In this document: piece after piece, positions 18,158 through 28,314 of the stretch
Layout of the letters: every line of letters starts with the position of its first letter
How positions within the stretch are numbered: the stretch's first letter is position 1
Position numbers and translations under genes: made by a program
The notes under the pieces: generated by a model
Database searches by the model: none
Told to the model about the DNA's origin: nothing
Seen by the model: the letters and a program-made list of their open reading frames with translations, nothing else
Source: Stappia stellulata
GTDB lineage: Bacteria > Pseudomonadota > Alphaproteobacteria > Rhizobiales > Stappiaceae
DNA: 64,000 nucleotides
Direction: 5' to 3'
Assembly: GCF_020176715.1 (NCBI RefSeq)
Contig: NZ_JAIVMF010000008.1
Location: 62,001 to 126,000 of the forward strand

Positions 18158-18880
18158 TCATGTGTTTTTTGCCGCATTCGCGCTGTTTGCGGCGCAATGG
18201 GCCTCCCAGAGATCGGGCCGGCGGTCGCGGGTCAGCCGCTCCGCCTCGGCCTGACGCCAGGCCTCGATGCGGGCGTGGTCGCCGGAAGTGAGGACCTCGG
18301 GGATCGGCAGGCCCTCGAACTCGCGCGGTCGCGTGTAATGCGGGTGTTCCAGCAGGCCGGTCTCGAAACTCTCCGTCGCGCCGCTTTCCGCGTTTCCCAT
18401 GACGCCGGGAAGGAGGCGCACCACGGCGTCGAGCAGGACCATGGCGGCAATTTCGCCGCCGGACAGGATGTAGTCGCCGATGGAGACCTCCTGAAGGCCG
18501 CGGCTGTCGATCACGCGCTGGTCGACGCCCTCGAAGCGGCCGCAGACGATGACCGCACCCGGTCCGGCGGCAAGGTCGCGCACCCGGGCCTGGTCGAGCG
18601 GGCGACCGCGCGGGCTCATCAGCAGGCGCGGGCGCGGGTCGTCCGCCGGGGAGGCGGCATCGATGGCCTGCGCCAGAATGTCGGGCCGCAACACCATTCC
18701 CGCGCCGCCGCCGGCCGGCGTGTCGTCGACGGAGCGATGCTTGTCGGTCGCATGGTCGCGGATCTGGCGGGCGTTCAGGCTCCAGTCGCCGCGCGACAGC
18801 GCCTTGCCGGCGAGCGAGGCGCCGAGCGGGCCGGGAAACATCTCCGGATAGAGTGTCAGGACGGTTGCGTTGAAGCTCAT
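18158..18880 (-). CDS. trmD: tRNA (guanine37-N1)-methyltransferase
   Basis: SPOUT-class methyltransferase that makes m1G37 in tRNAs and prevents +1 frameshifting. The protein has 240 residues. Seen: the N-terminal F[16 protein letters not shown], the [16 protein letters not shown] loop, and the knot region with [11 protein letters not shown] and [17 protein letters not shown], which binds SAM. The gene order with rimM and rpsP is the standard bacterial one, but here a plus-strand VanZ-like gene is inserted between trmD and rimM. Confidence 0.96.
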   Translation of the reverse strand: MSFNATVLTLYPEMFPGPLGASLAGKALSRGDWSLNARQIRDHATDKHRSVDDTPAGGGAGMVLRPDILAQAIDAASPADDPRPRLLMSPRGRPLDQARVRDLAAGPGAVIVCGRFEGVDQRVIDSRGLQEVSIGDYILSGGEIAAMVLLDAVVRLLPGVMGNAESGATESFETGLLEHPHYTRPREFEGLPIPEVLTSGDHARIEAWRQAEAERLTRDRRPDLWEAHCAANSANAAKNT

Positions 18881-18981
18881 CCGCTCGCCGGCTCCGGGTT
18901 TGCGTTCCCCTGCCCTTTCGGGCGGGAACGCTTGGTTAAAGATTGGCGGTCTAGACTCGCGTCAATTCTCGCGAGGTCTGC

Positions 18982-19491
18982 ATGCCAAGTATCAGCATTC
19001 TCCTGCCGCGCTGGGTCCGGCGTCATGCCGAGCGCGACTATATCGACCTTTCGCTCGGACGGGTGCTGCCCCTGTGCGTGTTGATCGCCTATGGCGTGAT
19101 CGTCGGCCTGGTGTTCAACACCGGTCTCGACCATCCCTGGGACAAGGTCCAGCATCTCGTCTTCTTCGCCCTGCTCACGCTGTCGATCCACGCATTTTTC
19201 TGCTGCCGGCTGCGGCTTTCGGCCGGCGCGGCGATGCTGATGGGGATCGCCGGCGAGGGCGTTCAGGCCATGACCCCGCATCATCATGCCTCGCTGCTCG
19301 ATATTGCCGCCAACAGCGTCGGCGTCGCGCTCGTTGTCGCGATTGTTGTCCTGATCCGCTCCGAAACCAGGGCGGCTCTCGCGGACCGGACAAGGGACCC
19401 CGTCCTGGAGGTCGATCTGCCCGAGACGGCGGCGTTGCCGGTTCAGGCGTCTTCGCCGTCCTCGCCCCGGTCTCCGTCCTCGTCCTCGTAA
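18982..19491 (+). CDS. VanZ-like small membrane protein
   Basis: A protein of 169 residues with about four transmembrane helices. The VanZ-family pattern is present: DKVQHLVFFALL (Asp, His), then GEGVQAMTPHHHASLLDIAANSVG, where the Glu-Gln and Asp-Asn pairs are conserved. Function is unknown in general; VanZ itself gives low-level teicoplanin resistance. The gene lies between trmD and rimM on the opposite strand, and its last 49 bp overlap the 3' end of rimM tail to tail. Its Ser/Pro-rich C-terminus is simply the antisense of the acidic tail of RimM. Confidence 0.75.
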   Translation: MPSISILLPRWVRRHAERDYIDLSLGRVLPLCVLIAYGVIVGLVFNTGLDHPWDKVQHLVFFALLTLSIHAFFCCRLRLSAGAAMLMGIAGEGVQAMTPHHHASLLDIAANSVGVALVVAIVVLIRSETRAALADRTRDPVLEVDLPETAALPVQASSPSSPRSPSSSS

Positions 19492-19988
19492 TCGGGCGGA
19501 CGCACGATCGTTACCCGCCCTTCGGCCAGGTCGACCTCCGGGACGGCATCGCGGGTGAAGGGAACGAAGAAGGACGCCCCGATGTCCGGGCGGATTTCAA
19601 GCAATGTGCCGGCGCCGAAATCCGGCACGGCGACCACTTTTCCAAGCGCTTCGCCATCCGCAGACAGGGCGCGCAGGCCGAGAAGGTCGGCGTGATAGAA
19701 GTCGTCGTCCTCGTCCAACTCCGGCAGGGCATCTCTCGGGATGTAGAGGTCGAGCCCGTTGAGGGCTTCGGCGGCGTTGCGGTCGTCGATCCCCTCGAAG
19801 CGGGTGATCACCATGTTCTTTTGCACGCGCGCGGCGGAGACCGTCAGCCGGCGTTTTCCGTCCGCCGTCTCCAGCGGTCCGTAGTCGGTGAAGGACAGCG
19901 GGTCGTCGCCGAAGGGCTTGACCCGGACCTCGCCGCGAATGCCATGGGCGGCACCGATGCGGGCCATCAAGATACGTTCCTCGGCCAA
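19443..19988 (-). CDS. rimM: Ribosome maturation factor RimM
   Basis: 16S rRNA processing and 30S maturation factor that binds S19. The protein has 181 residues: N-terminal RimM beta-barrel (ARIGAAHGIRGEVRVKPF, KNMVITRFEGIDDRNAAEAL) and C-terminal PRC-barrel domain (DLLGLRALSADGEALGKVVAV). The last 15 or so residues are an acidic Asp/Glu/Gly tail whose coding sequence overlaps the convergent VanZ-like gene. It is preceded by a hairpin terminator/attenuator that separates it from rpsP. Confidence 0.95.
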   Translation of the reverse strand: MAEERILMARIGAAHGIRGEVRVKPFGDDPLSFTDYGPLETADGKRRLTVSAARVQKNMVITRFEGIDDRNAAEALNGLDLYIPRDALPELDEDDDFYHADLLGLRALSADGEALGKVVAVPDFGAGTLLEIRPDIGASFFVPFTRDAVPEVDLAEGRVTIVRPPDYEDEDGDRGEDGEDA

Positions 19989-20022
19989 GACCGTGCGGCT
20001 CCTTCAAACGGCTGGGGCAAAC

Positions 20023-20061
20023 AAAAAGGCCCGCGCGGCGCCGCCGGGCGCGGCGCGGGCC
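20023..20061 (-). terminator. Terminator or attenuator between rpsP and rimM
   Basis: A GC-rich stem (GGCCCGCGC at 20028-20036 pairing with 20053-20061) followed on the minus strand by five U. It lies 17 bp past the rpsP stop codon and just before rimM, so it should lower rimM expression relative to the ribosomal protein gene. Confidence 0.75.
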
Positions 20062-20077
20062 TTCGACGTCCCGTCGA

Positions 20078-20464
20078 TTACTCGGCGGCGGCTTCTTCGG
20101 TCTCGGCGGCAGCCGCAGCGGCTGCATCCTCGGCGGCCTGCTTGCGCGCCTCGACGCGCTCCTTGGCCTTCTGGCCCGGCTCGGCCTTCTTCGGGTTGTT
20201 GCGCGCATCGCGCTTCAGCAGGCCGGCGGCATCCAGGAAGCGGTGCACGCGGTCGGTCGGCTTCGCGCCGTGGCTCAGCCAATGCTGGATGCGCTCGGCG
20301 TCGAGGGTGACGCGGTTCTCATTGTCCTTCGGCAGCATCGGATCGTAGCTGCCGACCTTCTCCAGGAAGCGGCCGTCGCGCGGCGAACGCACGTCGGCGA
20401 TCACGATGCGGTAGAACGGACGCTTCTTGGCGCCGCCACGGGCGAGACGAATTTTCAAAGCCAT
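20078..20464 (-). CDS. rpsP: 30S ribosomal protein S16
   Basis: Small-subunit protein needed for 30S assembly. The protein has 128 residues: the S16 core ([37 protein letters not shown]) covers the first 80 or so residues, followed by an alphaproteobacterial extension rich in Lys, Ala and Glu that ends AETEEAAAE. It lies 34 bp after the chorismate mutase gene and is followed by an intrinsic terminator. Confidence 0.97.
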   Translation of the reverse strand: MALKIRLARGGAKKRPFYRIVIADVRSPRDGRFLEKVGSYDPMLPKDNENRVTLDAERIQHWLSHGAKPTDRVHRFLDAAGLLKRDARNNPKKAEPGQKAKERVEARKQAAEDAAAAAAAETEEAAAE

Positions 20465-20498
20465 CGGGGTATCTCCTGTTTGATTGGTGTTCGCGGCA

Positions 20499-20816
20499 TC
20501 AGCCGCGAATGGCTTCGTGGTGGCGGATGACTTCCTTGACGATGAAGTTCAGGAAGGTTTCCGCGAAATCGGGATCGAGATTGGCGTCCCTGGCAAGGGA
20601 TCGCAGCCGCGCGATCTGCCGGTCCTCGCGCGCCGGATCGGCGGGCGGAAGATTGTGTGTCGCTTTCAAAACGCCGACCTTCTGGGTGCATTTGAAGCGT
20701 TCCGCGAGCATGTGGATCAGTGCCGCGTCGATGTTGTCGATGGAGCCGCGCAGCCGCGCCAGCTCTTCCATCGTCTCCGAGGACGGGCCCAGAATGTCTT
20801 CTGCGCTGTTCGTCAT
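20499..20816 (-). CDS. Chorismate mutase, AroQ class
   Basis: Converts chorismate to prephenate for Phe and Tyr synthesis. The protein has 105 residues, a single all-helical AroQ domain with the expected pattern: [50 protein letters not shown], then the C-terminal helix [19 protein letters not shown]. The Arg and Lys residues that bind the substrate carboxylates are present. Its ATG overlaps the ffh stop codon by 4 bp, so an aromatic amino acid enzyme is translationally coupled to SRP and ribosomal genes, an arrangement I recall from other alphaproteobacteria. Confidence 0.92.
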   Translation of the reverse strand: MTNSAEDILGPSSETMEELARLRGSIDNIDAALIHMLAERFKCTQKVGVLKATHNLPPADPAREDRQIARLRSLARDANLDPDFAETFLNFIVKEVIRHHEAIRG

Positions 20817-22360
20817 TTCTTCTTTCCCCGCCCCATGCCGGGCATGCCGCCGAGACCCGGCAGCTTCGGTCCGCCCAGGCCCCCGAGACCGCCCATGCCG
20901 CCGGGAAGACCCGGCATGCCGGGCGGAAGGCCGCCACCGGGCATCTGTCCCGGCATCTGGCCGGACTTGGCGAGCTTTTCCAGCTCCTTGGGGTCCATCG
21001 ACGGCATGCCGCCGCCGGGCAGCCCCATGCCGCCCATCATCTTGGAGAACAGGCCGCCCTTGCCCTTGCCCATCTGCTTCATCATGTCCGCCATCTGGCG
21101 GTGCATCTTCAAAAGCTTGTTGACGGCGGCGACATCGACACCCGAACCGGCGGCAATGCGCTTCTTGCGGCTGGCCTTGAGCAGGTCGGGCTTGCGCCGT
21201 TCCTGCGGCGTCATCGACTGGATGATGGCGACCTGGCGCTTGATCACCTTGTCGTCGAGATTGGCTTCGCCGATCTGCTTCTTCAGCTTTCCGACACCGG
21301 GCATCATGCCCATGATGCCGGACATGCCGCCGAGCTTTTCCATCTGCTTGAGCTGTTCGCCGAGGTCTTCCAGGTCGAAGGTGCCCTTTTGCATCTTCGC
21401 GGCCATCTTGGCCGTCTGTTCCTGGTCGAGTTCGCGCGAGGCCTTCTCGACGAGCGAGACGATGTCGCCCATGCCGAGGATCCGGTCGGCGATGCGCGAG
21501 GGGTGGAACTCCTCCAGCGCGTCGGCCTTCTCGCCCGTGCCGATCAGCTTGACCGGCTTGCCCGTCACCGCGCGCATGGAAAGCGCCGCGCCGCCGCGGC
21601 CGTCGCCGTCCATGCGGGTCAGCACGATGCCGGTGATGCCGACGCGTTCGTTGAAGGACTGGCCGAGGTTGACCGCGTCCTGACCGGTCAGCGAGTCGGC
21701 GACAAGCAGGATCTCGTGCGGATCGGTCGCCGCCTTGATCTCGGCCATCTCCGCCATCAGCGGTTCGTCGATATGGGTGCGGCCGGCGGTGTCGAGCAGC
21801 ACCACGTCGTAGCCGCCGAGCTTTGCCGCGGTTGCGGCGCGCGAGGCGATCTGCACCGGCGACTGGCCGGCGATGATCGGCAGCGTGTCGATGCCGTTCT
21901 GTTCGCCGAGAACCTTGAGCTGTTCCTGCGCGGCCGGACGGCGGGTGTCGAGCGAGGCCATCAGGACCTTGCGCTTGTCGTCGCGGGTCAGGCGCAGGGC
22001 GATCTTGGCGGTGGAGGTCGTCTTGCCCGAGCCCTGCAGGCCGACCATCATGATCGCGACCGGCGCCGGCGCGTTGAGGTCGATCGGCTCGGCCTGGGAG
22101 CCCAGCATCTCGACGAGCTGGTCATGGACGATCTTGACGACCTGCTGGCCGGGCGTCACCGACTTGAGGACTTCCTGGCCGACGGCGCGGTTGCGCACCT
22201 TGTCGGTGAAGGACTTCACCACCGGAAGCGCCACGTCGGCCTCGATCAGCGCGCGGCGGACCTCGCGCAGCGCCTCGCCGACGTCAGCCTCCGACAGCGC
22301 GCCGCGTCGCGTCAGCTTGTCGAGGATGCCACTCAGGCGATCGGACAGACTTTCGAACAT
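20813..22360 (-). CDS. ffh: Signal recognition particle protein Ffh
   Basis: GTPase that binds signal sequences and 4.5S RNA for co-translational membrane targeting. The protein has 515 residues. The NG domain starts MFESLSDRLSGILDKLTRRG; G1 is GLQGSGKTT, G3 is DTAGRTHID, and a TRMDGDGRGG motif follows. The C-terminal M domain is Met-rich, and the last 60 residues are almost only Gly, Met, Pro and Leu. The start at 22360 is the conserved Ffh N-terminus. It leads the ffh / chorismate mutase / rpsP operon. Confidence 0.97.
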   Translation of the reverse strand: MFESLSDRLSGILDKLTRRGALSEADVGEALREVRRALIEADVALPVVKSFTDKVRNRAVGQEVLKSVTPGQQVVKIVHDQLVEMLGSQAEPIDLNAPAPVAIMMVGLQGSGKTTSTAKIALRLTRDDKRKVLMASLDTRRPAAQEQLKVLGEQNGIDTLPIIAGQSPVQIASRAATAAKLGGYDVVLLDTAGRTHIDEPLMAEMAEIKAATDPHEILLVADSLTGQDAVNLGQSFNERVGITGIVLTRMDGDGRGGAALSMRAVTGKPVKLIGTGEKADALEEFHPSRIADRILGMGDIVSLVEKASRELDQEQTAKMAAKMQKGTFDLEDLGEQLKQMEKLGGMSGIMGMMPGVGKLKKQIGEANLDDKVIKRQVAIIQSMTPQERRKPDLLKASRKKRIAAGSGVDVAAVNKLLKMHRQMADMMKQMGKGKGGLFSKMMGGMGLPGGGMPSMDPKELEKLAKSGQMPGQMPGGGLPPGMPGLPGGMGGLGGLGGPKLPGLGGMPGMGRGKKK

Positions 22361-22781
22361 GCTTCGGCCCTTCCGGGGTTGCCGTTTTCGCCGGATGCGG
22401 GACCTGTCGGTGTCCCGGATGCCGGCGTCGAGATCCACAAGGCGACAAACTCAAAGGCCGATGCGCGCCATGCAAAGCGTCGCGCCACCCGAGGGCGCAT
22501 CGCGCTGTCGGGTGTTGACCTCCGGGATCTCTTTAGACCTTCGCGGGTCCCGGTCGGTTGCCTGAAATTTCGTCACTCTTGCGGAGTTGGCAAGCTGGTG
22601 CCCGATAACGCCCGAAGAGTCAAGAAAAAGGGTTCATTTTGCGCTCCGCGACCCGCTCGTCTTGCGCAATCTTTCGATTGCGGGACCCGGTCGAATGGGA
22701 GTAGGGGTCTCGCGACGCGGCCGTGCGAACCGGGCCAGAACGCCTCGTGGCGCGCATCCGAAATGTCGAGGGTCCTCTTGT
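22361..22781. other. Divergent intergenic region between ffh and trkH
   Basis: 421 bp with no convincing gene. It must hold the ffh promoter (minus) and the trkH promoter (plus). A minus-strand TTGACT (complement at 22618-22623) is a possible -35 but lacks a good -10. A small perfect hairpin (CGCAATC-TTTC-GATTGCG, 22665-22682) lies about 100 bp before trkH. Nothing else stands out. Confidence 0.5.
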
Positions 22782-24224
22782 ATGGATTACCGTGCGGTTG
22801 CGCTGCCTGTCGGGCGGCTGATGGTTCTCCTCTCGCTTTTCATGCTGGTGCCGGCCGCCGCCGATCTCATGGTCGGCAATCCGGACTGGGTCGGGTTCGC
22901 CGTGTCGGCCCTGATCGTCGGCTGTTTTGGCAGTGTCGCGACCCTCGCCTTCCTTGAGAAGGATCACCGGCTCGGCATTCGCGAAACGCTGGTGCTGGTC
23001 AATGGCGCATGGCTGGCCTTCAGCCTTGCCGGGGCGCTCCCGCTCTACCTCAGCGGCCTCGACCTCTCGCTCACCGATGCCGTGTTCGAGGCCGCCTCCG
23101 GGCTGACCACGACGGGCGCCACCGTGCTCACCGGTCTCGATCACCTGCCGCCCGGGATCCTGCTCTGGCGCTCTCTGCTGCAATGGGTCGGCGGGATCGG
23201 CATCGTCGTGCTCGGGATCTGGCTGTTGCCGGGCCTGCGGGTCGGTGGCTCGCAGCTGTTCGCGATCGAATCGTCGGAAACCTCCTCCAAGCCCTATGGC
23301 CGCATCGAGCCGTTCCTGATCCGCCTGCTGCTGCTTTACGGTGGGCTGACGGTCACCTGCATGGTGCTCTACCGCATCGCCGGAATGACCGGGTTCCAGG
23401 CGCTCAACCACGCGCTGACCACGGTTTCATCCGGCGGATTTTCCACCTCCGACCAGTCGATGGGGCAATTCGACAACCTGGCGATCTTCTGGATCGCGAT
23501 CGTCTTCATGCTTTTGTCCGGCTTTCCCTTCCTGTTCATGATCCGGGTGGTGGAGTGGCGCGATTTCCGCGACCACGAGCAGGTGGTGTTTTTCGTCGGA
23601 CTGGCGGCGGCGGCGAGCCTGGCCGCCTTTGTCGTCCTGCATCTGGGCGCGACCGACACGCCGTTTCGCGAGTTGACCCTCTCCGTCTTCCACGTGGTGT
23701 CGATCATCACCACGACCGGATATGCGGCCAGCGACTATCTGCAATGGGGCGCCTTCGCCACGGCGCTGTTCTTCCTGGTGACGTTTCTGGGCGGCTGCAG
23801 CGGCTCGACCTCCGGCGGGTTCAAGGCATTCCGCATGCTGGTTCTGATCCATCTGATCCGCTCGCTGGTGAGCGGCATGTGCCGTCCGCACCGGATCGCC
23901 GAGCCCTATTTCGCCGGCAAGCGCCTCAGCCCGAACGTGATCGAGGGCGTGCTGATCTTCGCCCTGCTCTATGTGGTGACCTTCGCGCTCTTCGCGCTTT
24001 TTTATGCCGCGGCCGGTCTCGATGTGGAAACCGCGCTCAGCGCCTCGATCACGGCGCTGGCGAATGTGGGGCCGGGCGTCGGATCGACCATCGGCCCGTC
24101 GGGCACATTCCAGTCTCTGCCGGATGTGGTGAAATGGCTGCTCGCCTTCCAGATGATCCTCGGTCGGCTGGAGATCGTGTCCGGCATCATCATCCTGACC
24201 CCGGACTTCTGGCAGGAGCGCTGA
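22782..24224 (+). CDS. trkH: Trk-type potassium transporter membrane subunit
   Basis: A K+ uptake channel subunit of 480 residues, working with TrkA. There are about ten hydrophobic segments with four P-loop repeats; the filter-like sequences TTTGATVL, TVSSGGFST, ITTTGYA and ANVGPGVG are recognisable, and GGCSGSTSGGFKAFR, typical of the TrkH core, is intact. The start at 22782 (MDYRAVALPVGR) avoids an unsupported N-terminal extension and has GAGGG upstream. No trkA lies nearby. Confidence 0.93.
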   Translation: MDYRAVALPVGRLMVLLSLFMLVPAAADLMVGNPDWVGFAVSALIVGCFGSVATLAFLEKDHRLGIRETLVLVNGAWLAFSLAGALPLYLSGLDLSLTDAVFEAASGLTTTGATVLTGLDHLPPGILLWRSLLQWVGGIGIVVLGIWLLPGLRVGGSQLFAIESSETSSKPYGRIEPFLIRLLLLYGGLTVTCMVLYRIAGMTGFQALNHALTTVSSGGFSTSDQSMGQFDNLAIFWIAIVFMLLSGFPFLFMIRVVEWRDFRDHEQVVFFVGLAAAASLAAFVVLHLGATDTPFRELTLSVFHVVSIITTTGYAASDYLQWGAFATALFFLVTFLGGCSGSTSGGFKAFRMLVLIHLIRSLVSGMCRPHRIAEPYFAGKRLSPNVIEGVLIFALLYVVTFALFALFYAAAGLDVETALSASITALANVGPGVGSTIGPSGTFQSLPDVVKWLLAFQMILGRLEIVSGIIILTPDFWQER

Positions 24225-24239
24225 CTGCGCCAGCGCTCC
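24215..24239. terminator. Hairpin at the trkH / YggS convergent junction
   Basis: A perfect 9-bp stem (GGAGCGCTG with CAGCGCTCC) and 7-nt loop that begins inside the trkH stop region and ends 10 bp before the stop codon of the convergent gene. There is no U-tract on either strand, so its role as a bidirectional terminator is inferred from position. Confidence 0.5.
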
Positions 24240-24248
24240 GTCGCGGCG

Positions 24249-24935
24249 TCAGTGGGTGTCGCGGGTGCCGAAAATCGCCGAGCCGACCCGCACATAGGTC
24301 GCGCCGAAGCGGATGGCCGTCTCGAAATCCGCCGACATGCCCATCGAAAGCTCCGACAGGCCGTTGCGGGCGGCGATCTTCTGCAGCAGCGCGAAATGCG
24401 GTCCGGGCATGTCCTCCACCGGGGGAATGCACATCAGGCCGGCGACATCGAGCTTGAGGTCGTCGCGGCACAACGCGATGAAGGCATCGGCCTCCTGCGG
24501 CGCGATCCCGGCCTTTTGCGGTTCCTCGCCGGTGTTGACCTGAATGAAGAAGCGCAAGGCCCGCCCCTGGGCCTCGCATTCCGCCTTCAGGGCACGGGCG
24601 ATCTTCTCGCGGTCCACCGTGTGGATGACGTCGAAGAGCGCGACCGCATCGCGCGCCTTGTTTGACTGCAGCGGGCCGATCAGATGCAGCTCGACGTCAT
24701 CATAGTCGGCGCGCAGCTCCGGCCATTTGCCCTGGGCTTCCTGGACGCGGTTTTCGCCGAAGATGCGCTGGCCGCTTTCCAGGACAGGGCGGATCGCATC
24801 GGCGTCGAAGGTCTTGGACACAGCGATGAGGCGGCAGCCGTTGTCGGTGCGTCCGGCCTCGCGCTCGGCGGTGGCGATCGCGGCCCGCACCTCTGCCAGC
24901 CGCGCGGTTGCATCCTTGTTGGAAGAGGCGGACAT
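24249..24935 (-). CDS. YggS-family pyridoxal phosphate homeostasis protein
   Basis: A single-domain fold-III PLP-binding protein of 228 residues that buffers PLP and affects amino and keto acid pools. The PLP lysine is K41 in LIAVSKTF; FGENRVQEAQGKW, HLIGPLQSNKA, GLMCIPPVED and the phosphate-binding SMGMSADFETAI with RVGSAIFG are all typical of the family. It converges on trkH. Confidence 0.93.
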   Translation of the reverse strand: MSASSNKDATARLAEVRAAIATAEREAGRTDNGCRLIAVSKTFDADAIRPVLESGQRIFGENRVQEAQGKWPELRADYDDVELHLIGPLQSNKARDAVALFDVIHTVDREKIARALKAECEAQGRALRFFIQVNTGEEPQKAGIAPQEADAFIALCRDDLKLDVAGLMCIPPVEDMPGPHFALLQKIAARNGLSELSMGMSADFETAIRFGATYVRVGSAIFGTRDTH

Positions 24936-25139
24936 GATCGCTCCCGTCGTTGGTTGATCCGGTCATGGTTTCGCTGCGGCAGGCGCAGCAGAGCGCCGTC
25001 CCGCCGGAGGGACATGCCGTCTTGCGGCGGCGATTGCAAGGGCGGCGGGCGGTGCGATGCAGGTTGACCCCACGCCCGATTTCTGGTGACTGTCGCGCCA
25101 AGCGATTTCATCACAGCCACGGGATACACATTCAAGATC

Positions 25140-27749
25140 ATGGCGACCGAGCGCTATAACGCCCGCGATGCGGAAAGCCGCTGGCAAAGGGTCTGGGACG
25201 AGACGCAGGTGTTCGCGACGGTGAACGACGACCCGCGTCCCAAGTATTATGTCCTTGAGATGTTCCCCTATCCGTCAGGCCGCATCCACATGGGCCATGT
25301 GCGCAACTACGCCATGGGCGACGTTGTGGCGCGCTACAAGCGGGCGAAGGGGTTCAACGTCCTGCATCCGATGGGCTGGGACGCCTTCGGCATGCCTGCC
25401 GAAAACGCGGCGATGCAGAACAAGGTGCATCCGCGCGACTGGACCTACCAGAACATCGAGACGATGCGGGGCCAGCTCCAGATCATGGGTCTGTCGCTCG
25501 ACTGGGCGCGCGAGTTCGCAACCTGCGATGTGGAGTATTACACCCAGCAGCAGCGCCTATTCCTGGATTTCCTGAAGGCGGGCCTCGCCTACCGCAAGAA
25601 TTCCAAGGTCAACTGGGATCCGGTCGACATGACCGTGCTCGCCAACGAGCAGGTGATCGACGGACGCGGCTGGCGCTCCGGTGCGCTGGTCGAACAGCGC
25701 GAGCTGACCCAGTGGTTCTTCAAGATCTCCGACTGGTCGGAAGACCTGCTGACGTCGATCGAGACGCTCGACCGCTGGCCGGAAAAGGTCCGGCTGATGC
25801 AGAAGAACTGGATCGGCCGCTCGGAAGGCCTGCGCGTGCGCTTCGAATTCACCGAGCCGGCGCCGACGGGCGATACGACGCTGGAGATCTTCACCACCCG
25901 TCCCGATACGCTTTACGGCGCATCGTTCATGGGCCTGTCGCCCGATCATCCGATTTCGCAGACGCTGGCCGCTGACAATCCCAAGATCGCGGAATTCATC
26001 GACGAGTGCCATCACATCGGCACCTCGGCGGAAGCGATCGAGACGGCGGAAAAGATCGGCATCGACACGGGCCTCAGCGTGAAGCATCCGCTCGATCCGG
26101 ATGTGACGCTGCCGGTCTATATCGCCAACTTCATCCTGATGGACTACGGCACGGGGGCGATCTTCGCCTGTCCCGCGCACGACCAGCGCGACCTCGATTT
26201 CGCGCGCAAGTACCGCCTTCCGGTCAAGCCGGTGGTGTTGCCGTTCGGTGCCGACCCGGAGACCTTCGAGATCACCACGGAAGCCTTCACCGACGAGGGC
26301 ACGATCTACAATTCCGATTTCCTCAACGGTCTGGGCATCGACGAGGCCAAGCACGCGGTTTCGGTGAAGCTGGAACTGCAGACCGTCGGCGGCATTTCGC
26401 AGGCCGAACGTCAGGTGAACTATCGCCTGCGCGACTGGGGCATCTCGCGCCAGCGCTACTGGGGCTGCCCGATCCCGGTCATCCATTGCGACGATTGCGG
26501 CGTGGTGCCGGTTCCGGTCAAGGACCTGCCGGTCGAGCTGCCCGAGGACATCGACTTCGACAAGCCGGGCAATCCGCTCGACCGCCACCCGACCTGGCGG
26601 CATGTGGAGTGCCCGTCCTGCGCGGGGCCGGCGCGGCGCGAGACCGACACGATGGACACCTTCGTGGACTCGTCCTGGTATTTCGCCCGTTTCGCCGATC
26701 CGAAGGCGGAGACGCCGACGGACCCGGACGCGGCCAACGCCTGGCTGCCGGTCGACCAGTATATCGGCGGCATCGAGCATGCGATCCTGCATCTTCTCTA
26801 TTCGCGCTTCTTTGCCCGGGCGATGTGCGAGACCGGCCACCTGAACGTCAAGGAGCCGTTCAAGGGCCTCTTCACGCAGGGCATGGTCACGCATGAGACC
26901 TATCGCACCGCCGACGGCGCCTGGGTTGCGCCTGGCGACGTGCGCATCGAGGGCGAAGGCGACGCGCGGCGCGCCGTCCTGATCGACGGCGGCGGCGCGG
27001 TCACCATCGGCTCGATTGAGAAGATGTCGAAGTCGAAGAAGAACACCGTCGACCCGACCGACATCATCGAGACCTACGGCGCGGATACCGCGCGCTGGTT
27101 CATGCTGTCGGACAGCCCGCCCGAGCGCGACGTCCAGTGGACGGAAGCCGGCGTGCAAGGCTCCTGGCGCTTCATGCAGCGCGTCTGGCGTCTGGTGAAC
27201 GACATCGTCGAGAATGTGCCCGCCCGGGTGCGTCCGGCCGAGGTCGGCGAGGCGGCGACCGCGCTGCGCCGCGCCACGCACAAGACCTGCGCGGCGGTGT
27301 CCGCCGACATCGAGGCGCTGTCCTTCAACCGGGCCGTCGCCCGGCTCTACGAGCTCGTCAACACGCTGAGCAAGGCCTATCAGGCGGGCTATGAGACCAA
27401 TGACATGCGCTTCGCGATCCGCGAGGCGGCCAGCTATCTGGTGCAGATGATGGCGCCGATGGCGCCGCATCTGGCGGAGGAATGCTGGAGCGTCTTCGGC
27501 CACGCCGAACTGCTGGCAACCACGCCGTGGCCGGACATCGAGGAAGAGCTGCTCGTCGAGGCGACGGTGACGCTTCCCGTGCAGGTCAACGGCAAGAAGC
27601 GTGCGGATCTCACGATCTCAAGAGAGGCTTCCAAAGAGGAGGTCGAAGCGGCTACGCTGCAGCTCGAGGCGGTGCTGAAGGCGCTTGACGGCAAGCCGGC
27701 GCGCAAGATCATCGTCGTGCCGCAGAGGATCGTGAATGTCGTCGTCTGA
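25140..27749 (+). CDS. leuS: Leucine--tRNA ligase
   Basis: A class I synthetase of 869 residues. HMGH (the HIGH motif) is at residues 50-53 and KMSKS at 628-632. The CP1 editing domain (about 225-420) contains the [15 protein letters not shown] segment that hydrolyses misactivated amino acids. The start [16 protein letters not shown] is the conserved one; an in-frame GTG at 25086 is possible but less likely. The gene overlaps lptE by 14 bp and heads a leuS-lptE-holA operon, the order common in alpha- and gammaproteobacteria. Confidence 0.97.
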   Translation: MATERYNARDAESRWQRVWDETQVFATVNDDPRPKYYVLEMFPYPSGRIHMGHVRNYAMGDVVARYKRAKGFNVLHPMGWDAFGMPAENAAMQNKVHPRDWTYQNIETMRGQLQIMGLSLDWAREFATCDVEYYTQQQRLFLDFLKAGLAYRKNSKVNWDPVDMTVLANEQVIDGRGWRSGALVEQRELTQWFFKISDWSEDLLTSIETLDRWPEKVRLMQKNWIGRSEGLRVRFEFTEPAPTGDTTLEIFTTRPDTLYGASFMGLSPDHPISQTLAADNPKIAEFIDECHHIGTSAEAIETAEKIGIDTGLSVKHPLDPDVTLPVYIANFILMDYGTGAIFACPAHDQRDLDFARKYRLPVKPVVLPFGADPETFEITTEAFTDEGTIYNSDFLNGLGIDEAKHAVSVKLELQTVGGISQAERQVNYRLRDWGISRQRYWGCPIPVIHCDDCGVVPVPVKDLPVELPEDIDFDKPGNPLDRHPTWRHVECPSCAGPARRETDTMDTFVDSSWYFARFADPKAETPTDPDAANAWLPVDQYIGGIEHAILHLLYSRFFARAMCETGHLNVKEPFKGLFTQGMVTHETYRTADGAWVAPGDVRIEGEGDARRAVLIDGGGAVTIGSIEKMSKSKKNTVDPTDIIETYGADTARWFMLSDSPPERDVQWTEAGVQGSWRFMQRVWRLVNDIVENVPARVRPAEVGEAATALRRATHKTCAAVSADIEALSFNRAVARLYELVNTLSKAYQAGYETNDMRFAIREAASYLVQMMAPMAPHLAEECWSVFGHAELLATTPWPDIEEELLVEATVTLPVQVNGKKRADLTISREASKEEVEAATLQLEAVLKALDGKPARKIIVVPQRIVNVVV

Positions 27750-28308
27750 TCGCTTGAGGGGCGCAAGCCCGACCCGCCGCGCCGCGCTTGCGCTGGCCCT
27801 TGGCGCCACCCTGTTCGCGGCCGGGTGCCAGGTGCGTCCGCTCTACGGCACGGTGGGTATGCCGGGCGGGTCTCCCGCCCTCAGCGAGGAGCTGGCCCGC
27901 ATCGATATCGATCCCGTGCAGACGGCGTCGAGCCGCGATCTCGACCGGGTCGGCCAGGTGCTGCGCAACGAGTTGATCTTCGGCTTCCGCCGCGGCCGCG
28001 AGGCTCCTGAATCGAGCTATCGGCTGAAGATCCTGATCGACCGGCCGCTCAACGAGGTCGGTGTCGAGCGGCTCGCCGACGTTCCGTCCGCCTATACGGT
28101 GACGGTGAATGCGACCTATGTGCTCAGCGACATTGCGACCGGCCGCACGCTCGAGACCGGGCGTGCCTTCGGCACGGCGTCCTTCGACTTCTCCAGCCAG
28201 CGGTTCGCCAACCTGCGCGCCGAGCGCGACGCGGAAGACCGTGCGGCAAAGACCGTTGCGCGGGATATCCAGACGCGGCTTGCCAGCTTCTTCGCAACGC
28301 GCGGCTGA
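27736..28308 (+). CDS. lptE: LPS assembly lipoprotein LptE
   Basis: Outer membrane lipoprotein that plugs the LptD barrel for lipopolysaccharide export. The protein has 190 residues: Arg-containing signal peptide, lipobox AAGC with lipid Cys31, then QVRPLYG, a motif typical of alphaproteobacterial LptE (F/Y-R-P-L-Y). The fold cannot be read further. Its position between leuS and holA is diagnostic. It overlaps leuS by 14 bp; holA begins 6 bp after its stop codon. Confidence 0.9.
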   Translation: MSSSDRLRGASPTRRAALALALGATLFAAGCQVRPLYGTVGMPGGSPALSEELARIDIDPVQTASSRDLDRVGQVLRNELIFGFRRGREAPESSYRLKILIDRPLNEVGVERLADVPSAYTVTVNATYVLSDIATGRTLETGRAFGTASFDFSSQRFANLRAERDAEDRAAKTVARDIQTRLASFFATRG

Positions 28309-28314
28309 CCGGCG

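Noticed and set aside
25557-27503. 648-codon open frame on the minus strand
   Set aside because: Antisense to leuS; no domain recognised.
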